64,000 bases of DNA from NCBI GenBank assembly GCA_015698045.1, contig BLAL01000193.1, positions 1,178,501-1,242,500 on the forward strand, in the 5' to 3' direction. Position 1 is the first letter of the stretch. Every line of letters starts with the position of its first letter. The notes below the pieces were generated by a model that was given only the letters and a program-made list of their open reading frames with translations, did no database searches and had not been told where the DNA came from. Positions 1-10,590 of the stretch are shown one piece after another. The DNA is from Rhizophagus clarus. Lineage: Eukaryota; Glomeromycota; Glomeromycetes; Glomerales; Glomeraceae. The position numbers were made by a program, and so were the translations under genes.

Positions 1-1513
1 AAGACTTCCTAAACTTACGAATTTATCAGTAACTGACTGTCAACAACTGACTAGGCTTGATTGTTCATCAAAAGAGTTAACTAGATTGGAAATAATTAAT
101 TGTACTCAGCTTAATAAGATTACTGACTCGTTTAAATCTGAGCCTAAGAGTTTGTGTGTAGGAGGTTATTTAGATCTAACCTCGCTAGATTGTTTAGAAA
201 CTGGATTTACTAGTTTGAAAATAAATGGTTGTTCTAAACTTAATGGGATTGATTTGTCAAAATTTACTGAAATTACGAGTTTAACTGTAATTGATTGTTC
301 AAAACTAACAAAGTTTGATTGCTCATCAAATAAGTTAAATAATTTAAAGATAAATGGTTGTTATACTCTTAAAGAGGTTGATTTGTCAAAACTTCCTAAT
401 CTTACGAGTTTATCCGTGATTGACTGTCTAAAATTGGAAAAGCTTAATTGTTCATCAATTAAGACGTTAACTGAATTAGAAGTCAGTGATCTTATTGAGC
501 TCAATTGTTCGAATACCTCAATTGAAGAATTAAGTCTTAACCTTTGTCCGCATATCACCAGACTCATTTGTTCTAATAATAGTAAACTTATTAATTTATA
601 TGTGAGCAACTGTTCCAATTTAGAATTTCTTGATTGTTCTGATAGTAAATTAATTAGTCTTGATTTAAGCTATTGCCCTAAATCTATTAAGGTTAAATCT
701 CCTGACCTAGATATTATTCGAGAAAAAGAAAATATTAAAAATATATTAATAGTTGGTCGCACTGGTAGTGGTAGATCCACATTAGCAAATGTATTAACTA
801 ACTCTGAGGATTTTAGAGAAAGTGAGCACGCGGTTAGCAAGACAAAAAGTTTCAATAAAAAAGTTTTTAAATGGAATATGAATAATTTTTGTGTAGTAGA
901 TACTGTTGGATTTGAAGACACTAATTTATCTACAAAGCAAGTTTTGTATAAAATAGCTGATGGAATCTATTCAATGCCTGAAGGGATAAGCCAAGTTTTA
1001 TTCGTGGTTGATGGAAGATTCTTGCCAGAAAAAATTAAAGCGCTTAATTTAATTAATGATGTCTTTTTTGAAAGTGGTATCCTTGATTATGTCACTCTCG
1101 TGAGAACTAAATTTGATAACTTTAGAACCAAAGAAGAGTGTGATAAAGACATAAAATTAATGTGTAAAGAAAACGACACAATTGCTAAAATAGTTAAATC
1201 ATGCAATGGCGTCATTCACGTAGACAATCCTCCAATGGACCTTGTTAAAGATGATGATGATGATGATTATGAAAATCGAATTACCGTTAATAAAAATGCA
1301 AGAAATAGGTCAAGAAAAATACTATTAAATTACTTGGAGAACGTGCGTTCGGTACAGAAAAATGAACACTTCAAATTAAAAACTTGGGATAAGTTACATG
1401 TTAATATTCTCGAATATGTAAAAAATACTGAAGGCGCACAAAAAAAGATGGATTACGATCCAGAACTTGAGGCAATTTATAATTCGTCTAAAGAACTTTG
1501 TTTAATTCTTTAA
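1..1513 (+). CDS. LRR-AIG1 GTPase, 5' end cut by the window
   Basis: The reading frame is open from base 2, so the true start lies upstream. About 503 residues are visible. Residues 1-240 are irregular leucine-rich repeats alternating two patterns around 'SLSVIDC' and 'LDCSSK'. An AIG1/GIMAP-type G domain follows: G1 GRTGSGRS at about residue 252, G3 VVDTVG, the family box 'VLFVVDGRF', a G4-like TKFD, and the family signature HVDNPP followed by six aspartates. The protein ends in CLIL, a CaaX box whose final Leu favours geranylgeranylation. The normally invariant Walker A lysine is Arg here (codon aga), which usually weakens nucleotide binding, so the copy may be catalytically impaired. GTPase assignment comes from motifs; the cellular role is unknown. 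The LRR just before the G domain is nearly identical in DNA to the copy at 11940-12090. Confidence 0.85.
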   Translation, partial: RLPKLTNLSVTDCQQLTRLDCSSKELTRLEIINCTQLNKITDSFKSEPKSLCVGGYLDLTSLDCLETGFTSLKINGCSKLNGIDLSKFTEITSLTVIDCSKLTKFDCSSNKLNNLKINGCYTLKEVDLSKLPNLTSLSVIDCLKLEKLNCSSIKTLTELEVSDLIELNCSNTSIEELSLNLCPHITRLICSNNSKLINLYVSNCSNLEFLDCSDSKLISLDLSYCPKSIKVKSPDLDIIREKENIKNILIVGRTGSGRSTLANVLTNSEDFRESEHAVSKTKSFNKKVFKWNMNNFCVVDTVGFEDTNLSTKQVLYKIADGIYSMPEGISQVLFVVDGRFLPEKIKALNLINDVFFESGILDYVTLVRTKFDNFRTKEECDKDIKLMCKENDTIAKIVKSCNGVIHVDNPPMDLVKDDDDDDYENRITVNKNARNRSRKILLNYLENVRSVQKNEHFKLKTWDKLHVNILEYVKNTEGAQKKMDYDPELEAIYNSSKELCLIL

Positions 1514-3136
1514 AAAAAGGTAATCGAGAAAAATTTAATGAAACGTATAAGAACCAATATTTGAAGTGTGCACAATGCGAATCGGTACAGATTTTCAAAT
1601 TAAAATTTCAATTATCAATTTTTATATATAGAAACAAAAAACTTTTTTTATTATATAAGTAATTTTAACAAACTTGTAACGAATTTATGATTTATAAATG
1701 ATAATAATGATATAAACACACATTAATAATATAAAAATACACAAGATGTTAATCTAACAAATAAAAATTATAACGTTATCAGATTCAAGCAATTCATCAA
1801 TTCGTTCAATGTAATACATTTCGACATTACAGCAGCTTAATTCTCGTCCCATATACTGTATACTATTATGTAGACATATAGTCCCTTGCCTTGCTCCGGA
1901 CAAAAAATAATTATTGCTGACTATACAAAATGTAAAGATCGAATTAATCTTTGCTCGTTCAATTTCTAAAAAAAAATTAACCATTTATTTTTGCTGTATT
2001 CATCACAGTTGTAAATTTCCTGGCTGTGCGACGAATGATTCCGAAATGATGTCGTGTGATATCCTTTGTTATTTTGTTCTGACTTCTAATCAATTGAAAA
2101 ATTATAGTAGCAAGTTTGCGGATATTAATTTGTGTGCGAAGATATCATCTTTTGGTTATTTTTCTCGTATGATATGTATTTACCAACGAGATCCTGTAAA
2201 CTATTATACGTGAAACCCTATAATAGGATAGAGAATATCCGGTTATATAAAAATTTACTCTTTAAATTTTACGTGTCTCACGTGACCTGTATTTGCGTCG
2301 ACATCAACCCTATATTTTGGTCTTAAAGAATTTAACGGTATTGGACATCCGTTAAATTAACCGGCTGGTCCGGGTTTTTTTAATTTTATTTCATTGTAAA
2401 CAATTTTTTTTTTTAAAAAAAAAAAAAATTGATTTTTAATTAATACAATAATTATCAGATAAATTATGTGTTGTGTTAACAAACTGACGCTTTTCATTTA
2501 ATAAAATATTTTATTTTGTATATTGTACTAACGTGTATTTACAATAAAAGTTAAAATCAAATAATCGTAATAATCGACCGCAACCAGCAACCTCAAAAAG
2601 ACTCGTTGAATGAAGCCCATATAGGCTTGCGATCCTTTGATCTAGTCCAGACTGGGTGACTATCTTTAAAAATAAAAGAAAAGAAAATAAATTTCAAATT
2701 ATCAACAACCAGACTTTCTTTTAAAATTTAAGCTAAATATTTTAGAATTTTATTTTAGTAAATTACTTTTGTTAACCATGTGATGAACGTCTTAATATAT
2801 TCGAAAAATATCCGATTCTGAAAAATGTTACAAGGAAATCTCCGGTTTTTACATACGCCTTGAGAAATTAATTATTAAATAACGTACTAATATTGTTTTC
2901 GTAATGATTTTTTTGAAGCTTTAGTTGTCATCATAATCTTTTGTTAAATAACGAAACAAACATTTGAACTATAAATTTGATCGTAGTATAACCGATTCGA
3001 ATTTATAAATATATAAAATATCACTTTATTTACTTGGTAAATCGTTTGATACATAAATTTTCTATCTTAATCCTAAATTACGAATTCAACTTCAAACGTA
3101 AGCATCGATCTCGAATTTGTTTTTCCAATTTTATTT
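1514..3136. other. Intergenic, AT-rich, no supported gene
   Basis: Tail-to-tail gap between two LRR-GTPase genes. It holds an A/T palindromic run at about 2405-2430 and a conspicuously GC-richer island at about 2570-2670. Short open frames (for example 1754-1984 minus) lack family motifs. I see no RNA gene here that I can support. Confidence 0.5.
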
Positions 3137-4753
3137 TTAAAGAATTAAGCAAAATGCTTCAGACAATCTCAAGATGTCTGGATCAATTTCCAATTCATCT
3201 AAATTATTCTTTCTTATATAATCAACGATCTTTTTACATAATTCATCCCAATTGTCTAATCTGAAAGGTTTGTCCCGATTTTTCTCCAAATAATTTAATA
3301 CTATTTTTCTTGACTTTTTTCTTGCATTTCGATTAATATCAATTCGTTGTTCATATTCATCATCATCTTCATCATCATCTTTAAAAAGGTCCACTGAGGG
3401 ATTGTCCACATGAACGACGCCATTACATGAATTAACTATTTGAGCAATTATGTCGCTTTCATTACGCATTAATTCTATGTCTTTATCACACTCTTTGTTA
3501 GTTCTAAAGTTACTAAAATTAGATCTCACAATGGTAACATAACGAAGAATATCACTTTTAAAAAGAGACTCTTTAATCAAATTGAACGTATCTATTTCTT
3601 CTTTTGTGAATCTTCCATTAATCACAAATAAAACATGGCTTATGCCCTCCGGCATTGAAAGGATTCCATCTGCTATTTTGAATAAAGTATTTTCTGTACT
3701 TAACTTAGTATCTCCAACTCCAATAGTATCAACTACGCGAAAGTTATCTTCCTTATTATCTTCATTCCATTCAAATTCTTTTTTCCTGAAATATTTAGTC
3801 TCACTAATCGCGTACGCGCTTTCCTTGAATTCATTACTATTAGTTAGTACATTAGCTAACGTAGATTTACCGCCACCAGTGCGACCAACTACTAATATAT
3901 TTTTAATATCTTTTTTTTTTCGAGCAATAATCAGACTAGGAGAATGTTTAACATCAATAGATTCGGGACAATAGCTTAAGTCAAGAAAAGTTAATTTACT
4001 ATTGGTACAATCAAGAAACTCTAATTTTGAACAGTTGCTTGCATCTAGATTGGTTAATTTATGGTTATTAGAACAGTTGAGGTTTTTGATATTCGGACAA
4101 AGATTAAGACTTAATTCGTCAATTGAAGTATTCGAGCAATTGAGCTCAATAAGATCACTAACTTCTAACTCGGTTAACGTCTTAATTGATGAACAATCAA
4201 GTTCAATCAGTTTTGGACAATTTCTCACAGATAAAGTCTTAAGGTTAGAAAGCTTAGAAAATCCAGTAATCTGATTAAGTTGAGAACAATCACTTATTTC
4301 CAAATCAATTAATCCGGTTGGTGAATAATCGAACGTGGTTAGGGCTGAACATCCAACAATAGATAATGTTTTAAGTTTAGGAAGAGCTGACAAGTCAAAA
4401 ATCTTTTTAAATTCAGAACAATTGTTTATTTTCAAACTATTTAAACTAGTTAACTTAATTAATGAACAATTATCCGTGGTTAATTTTGGACATTTAGTCA
4501 AAGATAAACTCGTAAGTTTAGTAAGCTCAAACAAGTGAACTTTATTGAGTTGAGAACAATTACTTATTTTCAAACTAGTTAACTTAAGTTCCTTTAAACT
4601 AATGATTTCTAAATTTTTAAAACCTTTTATTTTTAAAGAACCTTCTGATTTTGCAAATTCTGATTTAAAAAAACCAAATATGCCTTTGCTACCAATATTT
4701 ATCTCTTTCTCGTTCGAATATTGAGTATTAAACCTTTCTTGTTCTTTTGTCAT
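3137..4753 (-). CDS. LRR-AIG1 GTPase with C-terminal CaaX box
   Basis: A single-exon gene of 538 residues starting at an ATG whose N-terminus (MTKEQERFNTQYSN) matches the motif of its paralogues (short basic start, then W/RFN-x2-YS). Residues 40-280 form cysteine-bearing LRRs of the 'LTSLKISNCSQL' type. The G domain starts with GRTGGGKS at about residue 290, has G3 DTIGVGD, the AIG1 box 'VLFVINGRFTKEE', and VHVDNPS, followed by a D/E tract. The G4-like segment is changed from VRTKF to VRSNF, so guanine contact may differ. It ends FCLIL, giving a CaaX box CLIL. All motifs for nucleotide binding are present, so this is probably an expressed gene. Its role is unknown. Confidence 0.9.
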   Translation of the reverse strand: MTKEQERFNTQYSNEKEINIGSKGIFGFFKSEFAKSEGSLKIKGFKNLEIISLKELKLTSLKISNCSQLNKVHLFELTKLTSLSLTKCPKLTTDNCSLIKLTSLNSLKINNCSEFKKIFDLSALPKLKTLSIVGCSALTTFDYSPTGLIDLEISDCSQLNQITGFSKLSNLKTLSVRNCPKLIELDCSSIKTLTELEVSDLIELNCSNTSIDELSLNLCPNIKNLNCSNNHKLTNLDASNCSKLEFLDCTNSKLTFLDLSYCPESIDVKHSPSLIIARKKKDIKNILVVGRTGGGKSTLANVLTNSNEFKESAYAISETKYFRKKEFEWNEDNKEDNFRVVDTIGVGDTKLSTENTLFKIADGILSMPEGISHVLFVINGRFTKEEIDTFNLIKESLFKSDILRYVTIVRSNFSNFRTNKECDKDIELMRNESDIIAQIVNSCNGVVHVDNPSVDLFKDDDEDDDEYEQRIDINRNARKKSRKIVLNYLEKNRDKPFRLDNWDELCKKIVDYIRKNNLDELEIDPDILRLSEAFCLIL

Positions 4754-6369
4754 GATATTCTATGAGGGATTTTATTTTATTTTATTTTATTTTTTTTTTT
4801 TATTGGCTTAAAAATAGGAGTGAGAAGTATACATTCTATTATTTATTTTTTTTAAGCGTACATATGAAACTTTCTCGAGTGCCCCTGCATGCATGGCTAA
4901 AATCATTAACAGGACGTGATGATTAACGTAGTTAAATATTTGTACAATAAAGAGATTTTTATGCACATAACTCGTTTTTCTTACGTGTGCGTCTTTGTTT
5001 TTTTTTTTTTTTTTTTTTAAAGTACTAGATTTACTTCATACAATCAGATAATGTCAAAAATAAAATAAAAAAAAAAATTCTTTTTTCATCTGCTATGTAT
5101 GGTTTATCAATTACAAATAAAAAATTCTGCTTTAACTAGATTTCCTACATAAACCTTTTTCCGATACAATAGTAAGAAATAAATTTGTTTTTCATTAAAA
5201 TCATTTTTTCTGAAAATATTAACTGTATATATTTGCTTTCCTCAAACCCATTTGAATAGTAACAATCAATTTAATTTCAATAAATTGAGAATAAAATTAT
5301 TTAGAGTTTTGTGTTTTCACATGTACTACTAATAAATATTGCATGGTTACTATTCCAAAATAATCATTTTAAATGAAATAATGATAAACAATACTCCATG
5401 ACGTCTATGTGTTAAGGGCTAACTAATTTTAGAAACAATCTATCCAAAAAGTAAATGGACAGGCTAAAACTACGCCAAATAAATTTTGCGTATTACAAAA
5501 CAAAAGATTATTATGAACAATATTGCCCAAGTACTTCGTTTAGAATATCTGATCTTTTGATGATGGGCAAATAGGATAATAACTAACGTTATCTGAATTT
5601 TTAATGAACCTTATGGACAGAACTAACAGTAAGTTAAAGAGGCGTTTATTTTCTTCAACTTTAGAGACTCTCTAATGTTTCTTTTTCTATTTTTTTTTTT
5701 TTTTTTTTGTAGTTTCTTGGACTATAATATTTTTATTTTTTAACAATAAATAGCAATGATAATTGTTATTTATTTATTAAGTTTGAATTTAGAATTTTAA
5801 TCCGTGATTCGCAAAGGATCTACAAAAGATGTTGCTCGCACCAATTTTAACCCAATCAAACGGTATGTATTTCTATAGAATTTCGTAATATTTTTATTCA
5901 AAAAAAAAAGAAAAATTCCATACATTAACCCAATCCAACATCAGAGACACAGAAATAACTCATTATTATAATAAATGAATAAAATTAGGAAGTTTTGAAT
6001 ATTAATTTGTTTTTTTACAACACGTGATATATCATTAAAAATCCCGTGAGTAATACTTTTTTGAATAGTCATGTGATTAAAAATGTTGGCTGTGCCGTTT
6101 TTATTATGCAGCTCGATGAAACACAAATAATGACTCGATTAAAGAACCTAGCTTTGATTGGCATGATCAATTAATAATTGACAAATTGTTCGATTCCCTC
6201 CCTAATCGATTAACACCATTTGGAAAAACAAAAAAAAAAAAAATATAAATTGATCGATAATTTATTTCGTTAAAAATTAAAAGTATAATCAATTTTGTTA
6301 TTATTTGAAATTAGTTGTAGTTGGAACAATATTCTTTGGATATTTATTTATTTATTGCATTTTGGACAC
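4754..6369. other. Intergenic, low-complexity, no supported gene
   Basis: This is the upstream region of the minus-strand LRR-GTPase. It contains a TTTTA microsatellite at about 4771-4790 and pure T runs near 4999-5018 and 5691-5708. I find no open frame with family motifs. Confidence 0.5.
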
Positions 6370-6760
6370 AGATCTGCGGTTACGGTTCGTCGTCGTCATC
6401 ATCAAGAATGTTTATCGGAGGATTGTCTACATAAAATTATTCTACACGAATCAATTATCTCACACAATTGATTTTGTCTCTTTCACACTCCTCTCTGTTA
6501 TTAAAATTACTCTTAGTTCACATAACAGTTTCCACGTTTGATCTTTTCCCCAGCACCAAATAATTTTTCCCAACTACAACCATGTAATATTTATTCCCTT
6601 TCCTTAATTAATCTAGTTTCGAACAATCACCTGCTCAAAAGATCAGTTGAGAACAATTACTTATTTCCAAATTTGCCAAAAAAGTTTTAATGTCTATTTT
6701 TAAAGGATCGGCAAGGTATATTTTCGTTCTCGCTTCATCAAGTCATAAAAAAAATTCCGA
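6370..6760 (-). pseudogene. Relic of an LRR-AIG1 GTPase
   Basis: The minus strand keeps recognisable fragments in the right order but in several frames. An LRR scrap (LEISNCSQL) lies at about 6630-6680. A G4-region scrap with the 'NREECE' pattern follows at about 6465-6510, and FVDNPPINI plus five Asp codons lies at about 6385-6440. The P-loop and most of the G domain are gone. It lies just downstream of the gene at 6972-8204 in the same orientation and may be a decayed tandem duplicate. Confidence 0.7.
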
Positions 6761-6971
6761 CAATTTTTTGGAAGTGATAAAGATATAACTGATAAGGCAC
6801 GTATGGCCGCATGCCACATACACCACCCGGATCCTAGTCACTCATTTTTTTTTCATTTTTAATTATACAACTTTACCAAAAAAAGAAAAAAATTAAATTA
6901 CACAAATTGTTTTCTTCGTCTTAAACTTAGTTTTCAACACGATTGTGAAACGATTTACTTTTATTAATGTA

Positions 6972-8204
6972 TTACATCTGTAGTAATATTTCATTCTGAC
7001 ATACTTTCTCCAAATGATCTAATAGTATAGATCTTGATTTGTCTCTCGTTTTTTTGTTAATTCTAATATTAGCTTCTTTATCATCGTCATCATCATCATC
7101 GTCATCATCACCATCATAACTAAGAATATTTATCGGAGGATTATCTACATAAATGATTCCTTTGCATGATTCAATTATTTTAGCATTTGTTACGCTTTCC
7201 TCACGCAGCATCTCTTTATCTTTTTCGCAACTTTTTCGACTTTTAAAGTTACTAAACTTAGTTCTCACAATCGTAGTATATTCGAAAATGTCACTTCCAA
7301 ATAATCCCAATGTGTTTACTTCATCTGTAAAATTTTTCCCGATCACAAGTAAAACTTGGCATATCCCTTCTGGTATCGAATAGACTCCTTCTGCTATTCT
7401 ATTTGTAACTTTTTTTATAGGTAGCTTAGTATTCCCAACTCCAATAGTATCAATCACACAATATTTTGTTCCTTCCCATTCGAAAACTTTTTTGTGAAAA
7501 CGTTCAGTCTTACTAACTCCGTACTCGCTTTCTTTGAAATCTTCAGTTCCAGTTAGTACATTAGCCAATGTAGATTTACCGCTACCAGTACAACCGATTA
7601 TTAATATATTTTTAATTTTGTCTTTTGTTCGAGTAATAATTAAGTCAGGAGACTTAATAATTTTAATACTTTCAGGACAATTTCTTAGGTCAAGACTAGT
7701 TAATTTACTCAAAGAGCAATCAAGAAATTCTAATTTGAAACAATTACTTACATCCAGACTAAATAGTTTGCTGTTATTGGAACAAATGAGCTTTTTGATA
7801 TTCGGACAAAGATTAAGACTTAATTCCTCAATCGAAGTATTCGAACAATCGAGCTCGATAAGATTACTAACGTCTAAATCGGTTAACTCATATAATTGAC
7901 TATGAGAAAAATCAAGTTTGGTTAGTCTTGGACATTTACTCACAAATAAACTCTCAAGTTTAATAAATTCAGATAAGTCTACCCTAGTAAGTTGAGGACA
8001 ATTAATTATTTCTAAACTTGTTAACTTAAGTTTCTTTAAAATAACACTTTTTAAATTCGTAAAGCCTTCTATTTTTAATGAACCATGAAGGTTTGACCTT
8101 CCGCCTAAAATGTTACGAATATTTTCCTTTTTTATATCTATAATTTCTTCCTTTTCCTTAAAATAGGTTTTATCAAACCATCTTTGAGGATTTTTTTTTA
8201 ACAT
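6972..8204 (-). CDS. LRR-AIG1 GTPase, C-terminally shortened
   Basis: 410 residues. The ATG start gives the family N-terminus (RWFDKTYF). There are about six LRR units up to residue 190, fewer than in the paralogues. The G domain has GCTGSGKS at about residue 204, DTIGVGN, 'VLLVIGKNFT', VRTKFSNF and YVDNPP, then an aspartate run of about ten residues from GAT/GAC codons, the longest in the window. The protein stops soon after the conserved 'RSILLDHLE' helix and lacks the last ~45 residues and CaaX box of its longer relatives. It may therefore be a soluble form, or an old gene that lost its 3' end. Confidence 0.82.
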   Translation of the reverse strand: MLKKNPQRWFDKTYFKEKEEIIDIKKENIRNILGGRSNLHGSLKIEGFTNLKSVILKKLKLTSLEIINCPQLTRVDLSEFIKLESLFVSKCPRLTKLDFSHSQLYELTDLDVSNLIELDCSNTSIEELSLNLCPNIKKLICSNNSKLFSLDVSNCFKLEFLDCSLSKLTSLDLRNCPESIKIIKSPDLIITRTKDKIKNILIIGCTGSGKSTLANVLTGTEDFKESEYGVSKTERFHKKVFEWEGTKYCVIDTIGVGNTKLPIKKVTNRIAEGVYSIPEGICQVLLVIGKNFTDEVNTLGLFGSDIFEYTTIVRTKFSNFKSRKSCEKDKEMLREESVTNAKIIESCKGIIYVDNPPINILSYDGDDDDDDDDDDKEANIRINKKTRDKSRSILLDHLEKVCQNEILLQM

Positions 8205-9332
8205 ATTTGTTTCTTTACGTTCTAAAGTATAAGAAGCTTTTTTATTGGTTTAAAAATGTAAGTTAAAGATGCAGATTATATTTTTATTACTATTAATTAT
8301 TGTAACATACTAAACATGAGAGCACTCCCTTGCATGGCTACTATCCTAAAATGGTCTTTTAAATGAAGCATCAAGTTACGTAATCAAGCTCAATTAATTG
8401 AAAACGGATTTTATTGTTCTAACATTACCGGTGATATTTTGCATGTTACATTATCTATGGGCGCTCTTTGTAATACAACTACTAACCAGATTTGAACCGT
8501 ATAATTAAACTTAAAAATGTGCACACATATCTTTCGCTAATGTACGCGAATTTATAATTTCAGTATAAGATCAGTGTGATAAAGCAGCAAAACTTCGATA
8601 GAAGTTGCAGTATACTTCTTAATGGCCGTAATGGTTAGCATTAGGATCAGAGACAGGTACAGTTACTTTTTATCTTTTACGGTAAAATAATGAACATATC
8701 ACGTAAATAAATGAAGGAAATTAATCTAAGATATGTAAATTTATTCTAAAGTCAGTTATTATTCAATTTGTTTACGCGAGGAGGCTCTGTATAGGATAGC
8801 AGATCTCGCCGAAGGAATGGCATAGTATAAATCCGCATAAAGTGCATAAAAATATGGTACAAAATTGGTAAATTTAAATTCAGTTCCCGAATCGATGGAA
8901 TAACCCAATTCTATTTATTAGTAAATACGCCAATTTGTGTTTTACAACATGATAATATTCGCCTTTAAATAATTAAAATCAAATTTGTAATGAATTGGTT
9001 ATTTACCATGCAGGGGTAACTTGAGATCGTTTAAAATCTAAAAAAAAAAAAAAAATTCTCATGACAATATGCATGGTATAGTAGTACATTTTATTTCTTT
9101 TTTAAATTATTTCATTTATTATAATGGTTGATGTTTTTATTTCATTTTTTTTTTTTTTTTTTTTACATCGTATTTTAAGTTGGAAATAAACTATTATTCT
9201 TGATTTTCTAAACTTTAAGAATCTTCTGTGACTAATTTTATCACGTATCAATTGAGTTAACTGAATTAAAAGTTAACGGCCAATTGTTCATATATCGATA
9301 ATTCTTAATTGTTATTAAGTGTAAATTTATTT
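8205..9332. other. Intergenic between divergent GTPase genes
   Basis: Shared upstream region of a minus-strand long form and a plus-strand short form. T-rich and A-rich runs occur (9041-9055, 9147-9164). No open frame with family motifs and no RNA gene seen. Confidence 0.5.
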
Positions 9333-9944
9333 ATGGCCAAGACCACTAAAAACATAATAGTAGTTGGCGGCACTGGTCTTGGTAAATCTGCTTTGTGCAA
9401 TGTATTAACTGGCACTGGTAAATTTAAGGAAGCAGGGTACGCAGTTAGTCAAACGCAGGATAATCAGGAAGAAATTGTTATGTTTGATAATATTGATAAT
9501 ACAGAATTCTGTGTAGTTGATACCGTTGGAATTGGGAACACCGGTCAACCTACGAAAGATGTTTTGAAAAAACTGAGATCTGCGTTTAAAAATATATGGC
9601 ATGTTTTACTTGTGACCGATGGAAGATTTTCAAAAGAAGAAATAGAGATATACGATATTTTGAAAAGTAAGTTTAAAGAAAGTCATGTTACTATAGTGAG
9701 GACTAAGTTTTCTAACTTTCGAAGAAGAGATGAATGCGAGGAAGATATAAAAGCAATGCTTAGTTTAGATAAAAAAATTGCTAAAATAATTAATAAATGT
9801 AAAGTCATACATGTAGACAATCCCCCTACAGATATTCAATATAATGGTGATGATGATGATGATGATGACATTAAAGCACAAAATAATTATAATACGAAAA
9901 CAAGAGAAAAGTCAAGAAAAATACTACTAAATTACTTGGCCTAA
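9333..9944 (+). CDS. AIG1-type GTPase, short form without LRR
   Basis: 203 residues from the ATG at 9333; in-frame codons upstream exist, but the AIG1 domain needs only this start. It carries GGTGLGKS at residue 12, DTVGIGN, 'VLLVTDGRFSKEE', VRTKFSNF, HVDNPP and seven Asp residues. It ends right after the helix 'RSKKILLNYL'-like segment, so it has neither repeats nor a CaaX box. It would act as a soluble G domain. The switch region has a slightly longer insert before DTVG than in the paralogues. It is in the same orientation as the large LRR gene that starts 650 bases downstream, but nothing shows co-transcription. Confidence 0.85.
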   Translation: MAKTTKNIIVVGGTGLGKSALCNVLTGTGKFKEAGYAVSQTQDNQEEIVMFDNIDNTEFCVVDTVGIGNTGQPTKDVLKKLRSAFKNIWHVLLVTDGRFSKEEIEIYDILKSKFKESHVTIVRTKFSNFRRRDECEEDIKAMLSLDKKIAKIINKCKVIHVDNPPTDIQYNGDDDDDDDIKAQNNYNTKTREKSRKILLNYLA

Positions 9945-10335
9945 TTTAAATAATGAATTTATCGTATAAGATGATTCTTCAATATTGAAATATTGTAAAA
10001 AGAGTTTATCGCAGAACATTGTTGAACTTTTATAATTGTAAATTTTTAAATGATAACCTATATTTATTTCATAAATCATTTTGTACTTAAATACTGAAAA
10101 TACTTTTGTTGACAAGTTGTTCAAAAGTCCTCGGATAAAATTATAGAATAATTTTTGAAGTTATAATAAAATTGCATTAACGACGTTAATGAAAATATTA
10201 GATCAATATCTATCTATAACAATTAAAGGAAGTGAAGATACAATTTCACGATTATGTAATCATTTTATTTTAATTTAATTATTTTTTAAACAATACCTAT
10301 GAAAAAAATATTTGCTTATGCCTACGAAATAAAAT

Positions 10336-10388
<53 letters not shown>

Positions 10389-10590
10389 ATAAAAGTTGCA
10401 AATCAATGCAAAATGCGCAGTGTCGTTCTTGACCTTGTACGACAAAAATAGTATGCATCCACTTGATGCAAATATCTGCAATCTGAAAAATGATATAATT
10501 AAGTAGTACAAGTAATAAAATGGTACACTTTCTCCAATTTTTTTTTTTTTTTAAACCACGAAAAAGAATAGAACAAATAAATAAAACATC
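9945..10590. other. Intergenic with a long poly-T tract
   Basis: Upstream of the 847-residue LRR-GTPase. It contains an uninterrupted run of about 46 T at 10338-10383, which creates lysine-only translations on the other strand that are not genes. A second T run lies at 10539-10552, about 40 bases before the start codon. Confidence 0.6.

Noticed and set aside
1754-1984. 76-codon minus-strand frame between two GTPases
   Set aside because: No motif, no paralogue in the window, alternative start; coding status cannot be supported.
2570-2680. GC-richer island that could be a tRNA-derived SINE
   Set aside because: Box-like words are present on the minus strand but with wrong spacing, and no second copy is seen in the window.
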